Notes under the pieces: generated by a model
Told to the model about the DNA's origin: nothing
What the model saw: only the letters and a program-made list of their open reading frames with translations
Databases searched by the model: none
Program-made: the position numbers and the translations under genes
DNA from: an uncultured Cytophagaceae bacterium
Lineage (GTDB): Bacteria > Bacteroidota > Bacteroidia > Cytophagales > Microscillaceae
Length of the DNA: 9,352 bases
Direction of reading: 5' to 3'
Assembly: GCA_937899305.1 (NCBI GenBank)
Contig: CALDJV010000615.1
Span: forward strand, 1-9,352
Part shown: one piece after another, positions 5,021-9,352 of the stretch
How the letters are laid out: each line of letters starts with the position of its first letter
Position numbering within the stretch: position 1 is the first letter of the stretch

Positions 5021-6385
5021 CTACTCAATCACTTGCTTCATCTGAGTATAAATCTGGTCCACGTCTAATTCGTCTACCGAGGCTACCTTTCGGCAAATTT
5101 CCAACAAAAACTCATTTTGACGATTCCCCCGTTCGTGGGCTTCGGCATAAGAAATCTCGGGATTAAATGTTACCAACGAATATTTAGAATGGTAATCATT
5201 GTATTTGTTTTCCAGCAAACGTTCCAACTGGCGCTTACGCAAGAAAGCAGGCTCGGCTACCCCATCACGCATTTCATAGAAATTCTCAATGGCCAATTGG
5301 GCAATGGCATCTGAGTTTTGTTTGCGTCGGGTTTGATATTCCTCAAACACCCGTTGCCAGCCTTCTTTGCCGTATGCCTCCACACATTGATCAAAATCAA
5401 GACAGTCTTCAAACGAGGCATTCATTCCCTGCCCATAAAAAGGAACAATGGCATGGGCAGCATCTCCCAAAAGCACTGCTTGGTCGGCAATATGCCACGG
5501 ATAACAACGCACTGTCCCTAATAAACCAGTGGGATTCTCAAAATACTCTTTGGTAAGTTGAGGTAAAAACGGCACCGCATCAGCAAAGGTATCCTTGAAA
5601 AACTGGGTTACTTTTTCAGCCGTATCCAAAGAGGCAAAGCTATTTTCGCCTTCATTGGGAAAAAACAAAGTACAAGTAAAACTGCCATCCAGATTGGGGA
5701 GGGCAATCAACATATAAGAACCTCTTGGCCAAATATGCAACGCATTTTTCTCGATCAAAAAACGACCATCGGGCCCTGGAGGAATGGTGAGTTCTTTGTA
5801 GCCATGGGCCAAAAACTCACTCGAGTTTTTGAAATCAGGCTGGGTTTTCAGCACTTGCTCCATGGCCGTTCTTACCACAGAGCCTGCCCCGTCGGCTCCT
5901 ATAATAATGTCTCCAGTTATTTGCTGGGTTTGTCCAGTTTGGGTGTTTTTCAAATGGAGTGTTTTATGGTCAAAATCTACCGATTGGCAAGCTTCATTGA
6001 AAAACAATTCTACTTGATCGTATGACTCGGCAATGTTCATCAAGGCCATGTTGAGCCCAGCTCGCGAGATAGAATTGATGTATTCAGAATCGTCTTTGCC
6101 ATAAGGTACAAAAGTAAGTTCTCCCTCCACACTGTGTAGCATCCGCCCTTTCATTGGGATGACTTCTTGCAAAATCTGATCGGCAATACCTGCCTTCCGC
6201 AAAGCTTTGATCCCACGATGTGACAAGGCCAAGTTGATGGAACGCCCTGCGCTCATTTCTTCGGTACGCATGTCGGCTCTTTTCTCGTATATCACTACCC
6301 GAAAACCACGGCGAGCCAGATAAATCGACAATAATGAACCGGCCAACCCGGCCCCCACAATGATGATTTTTTGATTTGTATCCAT
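5021..6385 (-). CDS. kmo: Kynurenine 3-monooxygenase (FAD-dependent)
   Basis: The enzyme hydroxylates L-kynurenine to 3-hydroxykynurenine with NADPH and O2, a step from tryptophan toward quinolinate and NAD. I start at the ATG at 6383-6385 (454 residues); an in-frame TTG at 6400 would only add five residues ahead of the dinucleotide fold. Visible motifs are the FAD-binding GAGLAG at 11-16 and the KMO-specific RSINLALSHRG at 48-58. Next come the GADGAGS motif at 163-169 and GDAAHAIVPFYGQGMN at 307-322, which holds the second FAD-contact motif and the KMO signature around PFxGQGMN. A C-terminal KYSLVTFNPEISYAEA segment is typical of the substrate-side helix region. It lacks the C-terminal membrane anchor of the mitochondrial enzyme, as expected for bacteria. 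The start lies 11 bases after the upstream DsbA-like gene, so the two are probably in one operon. Confidence 0.95.
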   Translation of the reverse strand: MDTNQKIIIVGAGLAGSLLSIYLARRGFRVVIYEKRADMRTEEMSAGRSINLALSHRGIKALRKAGIADQILQEVIPMKGRMLHSVEGELTFVPYGKDDSEYINSISRAGLNMALMNIAESYDQVELFFNEACQSVDFDHKTLHLKNTQTGQTQQITGDIIIGADGAGSVVRTAMEQVLKTQPDFKNSSEFLAHGYKELTIPPGPDGRFLIEKNALHIWPRGSYMLIALPNLDGSFTCTLFFPNEGENSFASLDTAEKVTQFFKDTFADAVPFLPQLTKEYFENPTGLLGTVRCYPWHIADQAVLLGDAAHAIVPFYGQGMNASFEDCLDFDQCVEAYGKEGWQRVFEEYQTRRKQNSDAIAQLAIENFYEMRDGVAEPAFLRKRQLERLLENKYNDYHSKYSLVTFNPEISYAEAHERGNRQNEFLLEICRKVASVDELDVDQIYTQMKQVIE

Positions 6386-6396
6386 GTAACGACGAA

Positions 6397-7020
6397 TCAA
6401 TTGTACTTCAATAAAATTTGTTCCACGTTTTTTTGCATTTGCTCATAAGGCAAGTATCCTCGAGCAATCGGCTTTGCTTTGTTACCCAACTGAAGCAACA
6501 AGGTAGGGAATCCGGTAATCCCATAAAAAGTTTTGGCTTCCTGAAATTCGGCTTCGGTCGCTTGTTTGATCCCGTCTGATTCAAAAACCTGCTGAAACTC
6601 GTCCTGAGGTAAACCCACCTCTTGGCAAATACTCAAGTAAGTATCCAATTGATGAGGGTTTTTGTTCGCGGCATAAAAAGATTTTTGTACCGCTTTGAAA
6701 AACTCAAAAGCTTTGTTGGGAGCCATTTTTTTTGCCGTGACTACCGAGCGCGCTGCAGCCTCGGTATTGTATACAAAGTCGGGGGTTTGTAAAATATCAA
6801 AACTAAAAGGTTGCCCCGTCATTTGATGGATCTCTTGCCAATGATGGGTTAACTTATCCCGATAGTTGGCGTCCAAGGGTCGGGTTTCGTAGGGCCGCAG
6901 CCCTCCCATGACCAACTTAAAATCAAATTCATTGTATTCCTTTTTGAGCTGGGTAATGGCTTCGGCCGCTCCCCAACACCAAGAACACATGGGGTCGGCA
7001 AAATAAATGATGGTATGCAT
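6397..7020 (-). CDS. Cytoplasmic DsbA-family thiol oxidoreductase (COG3531-like)
   Basis: The gene encodes 207 residues from an ATG. The first strand runs straight into the active site, 'YFADPMCSWCWG', with the CxxC at Cys12 and Cys15. The cis-proline loop is 'GITGFPTLLL' with Pro172, and an all-helical insertion lies between (about 45-150). This is the thioredoxin fold with a DsbA-type helical domain. No signal peptide is present, so it acts in the cytoplasm, unlike true periplasmic DsbA. The best guess is the predicted protein-disulfide isomerase group related to FrnE. A role as an isomerase or glutathione-using enzyme of the same superfamily cannot be excluded. It directly precedes kmo with an 11-base gap, which suggests co-expression; whether it serves the kynurenine pathway is unknown. 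Confidence 0.88.
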   Translation of the reverse strand: MHTIIYFADPMCSWCWGAAEAITQLKKEYNEFDFKLVMGGLRPYETRPLDANYRDKLTHHWQEIHQMTGQPFSFDILQTPDFVYNTEAAARSVVTAKKMAPNKAFEFFKAVQKSFYAANKNPHQLDTYLSICQEVGLPQDEFQQVFESDGIKQATEAEFQEAKTFYGITGFPTLLLQLGNKAKPIARGYLPYEQMQKNVEQILLKYN

Positions 7021-7092
7021 ATATTTTGATTAGTGATTGTTTTTGATGATTAATAACCGTTCGTATTCACCCACTGTTTGTATAAAGTAGGA

Positions 7093-7542
7093 TCAATTTT
7101 GAGGATCAAAGTACAAATCTATGCGGTATGCCCCCGCTCCTAGTTCATCAATTACTTTGTATTTGTAGTCATACACCAGCTTGATGTGGGTATGGAGCAG
7201 GTACCAATGCAAGGTAGTTACTTCACCATCTTTGTCGTCGTGTACATATTGGGGTTGGTCGTATTTGTGAATCAAGTCCTTTTTCAATTTTTCATAAAAA
7301 GCTTTCGACTCTTCTAATCTTACTAAGTGAAAATCAGTAGATTGGTGTACTGCTTTCATTTGACTTAGTTCGTTGAATTTCAATACGGTTTGCATTTCTT
7401 GAAAAGAAAAACGCAATATTTCAAATCGATCGTCAAAATCAATGTTTTGCCGGATAAGTATTTGCTTGATTCCTTCACGAAAAGTACCCCAAGAAACCAT
7501 TTCCCACCCATTGAAATCTTTTAAGGGTTTTGTTTGTGTCAT
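7093..7542 (-). CDS. Conserved-looking hypothetical protein, 149 residues
   Basis: I chose the ATG at 7540-7542; the frame extends to a TTG at 7569. No family is recognised. There is no signal peptide or membrane segment, so it is probably cytoplasmic. The protein starts with a polar stretch (MTQTKPLKDFNGWEMVSWGTF), continues with alternating strand and helix patterns (FEILRFSFQEMQTVLKF), has an amphipathic helix near 85-100 (EESKAFYEKLKKDLIHKY), and ends in strand-like aromatic segments (TTLHWYLLHTHIKLVYDYKYKV, RIDLYFDP). The mixed alpha/beta pattern with a strand-rich C-terminus could be a small ligand- or partner-binding domain; this is only inference. It lies 72 bp upstream of the DsbA-like gene on the same strand and may be co-transcribed with it. 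A weak terminator hairpin precedes it. Confidence 0.75.
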   Translation of the reverse strand: MTQTKPLKDFNGWEMVSWGTFREGIKQILIRQNIDFDDRFEILRFSFQEMQTVLKFNELSQMKAVHQSTDFHLVRLEESKAFYEKLKKDLIHKYDQPQYVHDDKDGEVTTLHWYLLHTHIKLVYDYKYKVIDELGAGAYRIDLYFDPQN

Positions 7543-7600
7543 ACTTACAAAGTTTGAACTAATAGGCAAAAAAGAGCCTGACTTATATACCTAAAGATAC

Positions 7601-7631
7601 AAAAACCCTCGCCAAATCGTTTGACCAGGGT
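7601..7631 (-). terminator. Weak intrinsic terminator candidate downstream of the dioxygenase gene
   Basis: Read on the minus strand, ACCCT (7631-7627) pairs with AGGGT (7609-7605). Further inward, CAAA and TTTG pair around a 3-base loop, with mismatches between the two stems. A run of five T residues follows immediately. It lies 51 bases after the stop of the dioxygenase gene and before the next gene on that strand, the expected place. The imperfect stem keeps confidence low. Confidence 0.33.
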
Positions 7632-7681
7632 GTGTATATCGTGACCTAAACGCAAATCAACATTGGATGATGATTCATAAC

Positions 7682-8212
7682 TTAGGCTACCTCAGTTCTT
7701 TTCGTAATTTTCAACACATCACCGCAATTACTGCATTTGTGTAGTGCGGGGTTGTTGTTAAAGCGGGCAAAAGTTTCGGGTAGCTGTTTCTCGATATTTT
7801 TTAACTTGAAATATTCATCGTGTAACTTGTGTCCGCAGCTCTCACAATACCATTGAAAACCATCGGTTTGGTAATCTTTGCGTTTTTCTTCTATCACCAG
7901 GCCAATGGTACCTGCTGGACGCTGAGGAGAGTGCGGTACTTTGGGGCTGAGTAAATAGATTTCACCTTCCTTGATGATTACATCTTTGAACTCCCCATCT
8001 TCGATGATCTTAAGCGTGATGTCACCTTTGATCTGGTAAAAGAACTCGGGGCCTTCGTTGTAGTGGTAATCTTTGCGTAAGTTGGGCCCACCTACTACCA
8101 TCACGATAAAATCCCCCCCAGGATAAATTTCTTTATTGCCTACTGGCGGTTTCAATGAGTCTTTGTTTTCTTCGACCCATTGTACTAAATTATGTACATT
8201 AAATGAAGCCAT
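7682..8212 (-). CDS. nbaC: 3-hydroxyanthranilate 3,4-dioxygenase
   Basis: This enzyme opens the ring of 3-hydroxyanthranilate with O2 to give aminocarboxymuconate semialdehyde, which cyclises to quinolinate for NAD synthesis or is degraded further. The 176-residue length is that of the bacterial single-cupin form. The ferrous-iron ligands are His50 and Glu56 in 'RKDYHYNEGPEFFYQIKGD' and His94 in 'PHSPQRP'. The substrate-contact residues Arg46, Arg98 and Glu109 are also present. The C-terminal part carries two CxxC pairs, Cys123/Cys126 (CESC) and Cys160/Cys163 (CSNC), the rubredoxin-like second iron site found in bacterial enzymes and missing in animal ones. The ATG at 8210-8212 starts directly at the conserved N-terminal helix. 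A candidate promoter lies upstream in the intergenic region shared with the divergent gene. The symbol haaO is also used. Confidence 0.96.
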   Translation of the reverse strand: MASFNVHNLVQWVEENKDSLKPPVGNKEIYPGGDFIVMVVGGPNLRKDYHYNEGPEFFYQIKGDITLKIIEDGEFKDVIIKEGEIYLLSPKVPHSPQRPAGTIGLVIEEKRKDYQTDGFQWYCESCGHKLHDEYFKLKNIEKQLPETFARFNNNPALHKCSNCGDVLKITKRTEVA

Positions 8213-8281
8213 GTCTATCTATAGTTAGTTTCAAGGTTTGAATAAAACCTGCTTACTTGATAACAAATATTTCTTACAAAA

Positions 8282-8312
8282 CGAATATAATAAGTGCTTT
8301 TGTTTTTCCAAA
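8282..8312 (-). promoter_or_regulatory. Candidate Bacteroidota-type promoter of the dioxygenase gene
   Basis: On the minus strand a TTTG (8312-8309) is followed, after a 19-base spacer, by TATATTCG (8289-8282). This matches the TTG / TAnnTTTG promoter of the Bacteroidota primary sigma factor at all but one defined base, with spacing inside the usual 17-23. Transcription would begin about 60 bases before the ATG at 8212. It lies in the 119-bp divergent intergenic region. Confidence 0.4.
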
Positions 8313-8331
8313 TTTGAACTGCATATACACT

Positions 8332-9352
8332 ATGGGAGGAAACTTATTTAAACTGGGACGTCTGCCAAGAGCAGATTATAAAATCATTGAACGCGAACTC
8401 ATTCAATACTTGGATCAAAAACTGGGTAAACATTACCGCATTCCTCGTTATTATGACGATAAGCCCGACTTTGGTGACTTAGACATTGTGGTCTCCTCAG
8501 CCGCCATTACGGGCAACTGGGAACAATTGAGAAATGAGATCATCGATGACTTGGGGCTTACCCAGCACAAAGCTACCGGGGCGGTGTTCAGCACCGTATA
8601 TCGCAACTTTCAGGTAGATTATTTTATGCGTAACCATCGTTATTTTGAGAGCACTTACCATTTTTTATGTTTCAATGACATTGGGAACCTGGTGGGTAAA
8701 ATTTTCAAGCGATTTAACCTCAAATATGGCGAACAAGGTTTGCAATATGTGTTTCGACGCGCTGATAATCATTATCATAAAGACCTGGAAGTGTCGCTGG
8801 ATATTCAGAAAATTTTTGGTTTTTTGAAATTAGATTTCGACAAATGGCAACAGGGTTTCGCCAGCAAAACCGAAATGTTTGACTGGGTAGTGGCTTGTCC
8901 GTATTTTTCGGTAGCTCCTTACGAAAAGCTGAGCAAGAAAATGGAACAACGGTTAAAGGAACGCCCCACAATTCAGGCATTTATGGAGTACCTAGAACAA
9001 CATAAGGTGACCAAAACCTACGACTTTGCCGAAAATAGGAACGAATACCTGCCTATGATTGATGCCTATTTTCCTGAAGCGGACTTACCCGACCTTATTG
9101 AACAGGAAAAAGAACGGGAAAAATTTATCTTGGCCATCAGGTCCAAATACAATGGACGCATTATTATGGCACTGTTTCCAGAGCTGGAAGGCAAAGCATT
9201 AGGCACTTTTATGATGACTTTTCAAAACCAATGGGAGGATTATGAAAAAGCGCTTTATGAAATGGATGCCGAAGCCATTGAAAAGGCTTTAAAAGAATTG
9301 GTTCTTAGACAAATTGGGTGGTTTATGTGGTTGCCATTAAAATTCGTAGCCT
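8332..9352 (+). CDS. Putative nucleotidyltransferase-fold protein, 3' end cut by window
   Basis: The frame opens at the ATG at 8332-8334 and stays open for 340 codons to the right edge. The N-terminal half looks like a polymerase-beta-type nucleotidyltransferase core. 'KPDFGDLDIVVSS' supplies a glycine followed by the D-x-D pair (Asp49, Asp51), and 'FQVDYFM' supplies a possible third metal-binding Asp96 on a following strand. Residues about 110-150 contain 'FLCFNDIGNLVGKIFKRFNLKYGEQGL', a distinctive segment that I recall loosely from uncharacterised phage and large-virus proteins; that link is unverified. The C-terminal half is helical and charged, with an amphipathic 'LIEQEKEREKFILAIR' region. 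There is no signal peptide. Catalytic activity and substrate (tRNA, nucleotide or protein) are unknown. It is divergent from the dioxygenase gene with 119 bp between them. Confidence 0.78.
   Translation, partial: MGGNLFKLGRLPRADYKIIERELIQYLDQKLGKHYRIPRYYDDKPDFGDLDIVVSSAAITGNWEQLRNEIIDDLGLTQHKATGAVFSTVYRNFQVDYFMRNHRYFESTYHFLCFNDIGNLVGKIFKRFNLKYGEQGLQYVFRRADNHYHKDLEVSLDIQKIFGFLKLDFDKWQQGFASKTEMFDWVVACPYFSVAPYEKLSKKMEQRLKERPTIQAFMEYLEQHKVTKTYDFAENRNEYLPMIDAYFPEADLPDLIEQEKEREKFILAIRSKYNGRIIMALFPELEGKALGTFMMTFQNQWEDYEKALYEMDAEAIEKALKELVLRQIGWFMWLPLKFVA

Noticed and set aside
6386..6400. TTG start for kmo at 6400 overlapping the DsbA-like gene
   Set aside because: It adds only MIRRY before the ATG; the dinucleotide-binding fold begins right after the ATG at 6385, as in other family members.
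8720..8980. 86-codon minus-strand frame inside the right-edge gene
   Set aside because: It is antisense to a 340-codon open frame with consistent coding character.
1..9352. tRNA, rRNA, CRISPR array, insertion sequence or defence cluster
   Set aside because: I looked for cloverleaf ends, regularly spaced repeats, transposase motifs and terminal inverted repeats on both strands and found none.

Overview
The window looks like chromosomal DNA of a member of the Bacteroidota, probably order Cytophagales. It is moderately AT-rich, almost no start codon has a Shine-Dalgarno sequence, a few upstream regions carry the Bacteroidota-type TTG / TAnnTTTG promoter elements, signal peptides end in 'AQ', and the protein families (SPOR proteins, bacterial kynurenine pathway, CvfB with an S1-rich N-terminus) fit this phylum. 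The genus assignment is inference. I see no tRNA, rRNA, insertion sequence, phage integrase or CRISPR array.

Left region (1-1931, all on the minus strand). Two adjacent genes encode related small envelope proteins, one with a type I signal peptide (cut by the left edge) and one a lipoprotein. They are followed by a possible 51-residue small gene whose start overlaps the stop of the next gene, and by a secreted SPOR-like protein. The SPOR gene and the divergent pspA gene share a 111-bp intergenic region.

Middle region (2043-4130, plus strand). A full-length PspA/IM30 (bacterial ESCRT-III family) gene is followed by a 403-bp gap with two strong inverted repeats. Next comes a tightly coupled pair of unrecognised coiled-coil genes. 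These two are paralogous to each other and appear to be shortened, diverged PspA relatives: one starts with almost the same N-terminal helix as PspA, and all three share a YK(T/E)M motif at nearly the same residue number. This possible three-component PspA-like membrane-remodelling module is the most interesting part of the window.

Right region (4127-8212, minus strand). From upstream to downstream this holds 3-hydroxyanthranilate 3,4-dioxygenase, an unknown 149-residue protein, a cytoplasmic DsbA-like thiol oxidoreductase, kynurenine 3-monooxygenase and a CvfB-type RNA-binding protein. The monooxygenase and dioxygenase are two steps of the route from tryptophan to quinolinate and NAD. Kynureninase and tryptophan dioxygenase are not in the window and must be elsewhere if the pathway is complete. 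The last gene of this block meets the PspA-like cluster with overlapping convergent stop codons.

Right edge (8332-9352, plus strand). A divergent gene runs off the window. It has a plausible nucleotidyltransferase-type GDLD...D metal-binding pattern and no function I recognise with certainty.
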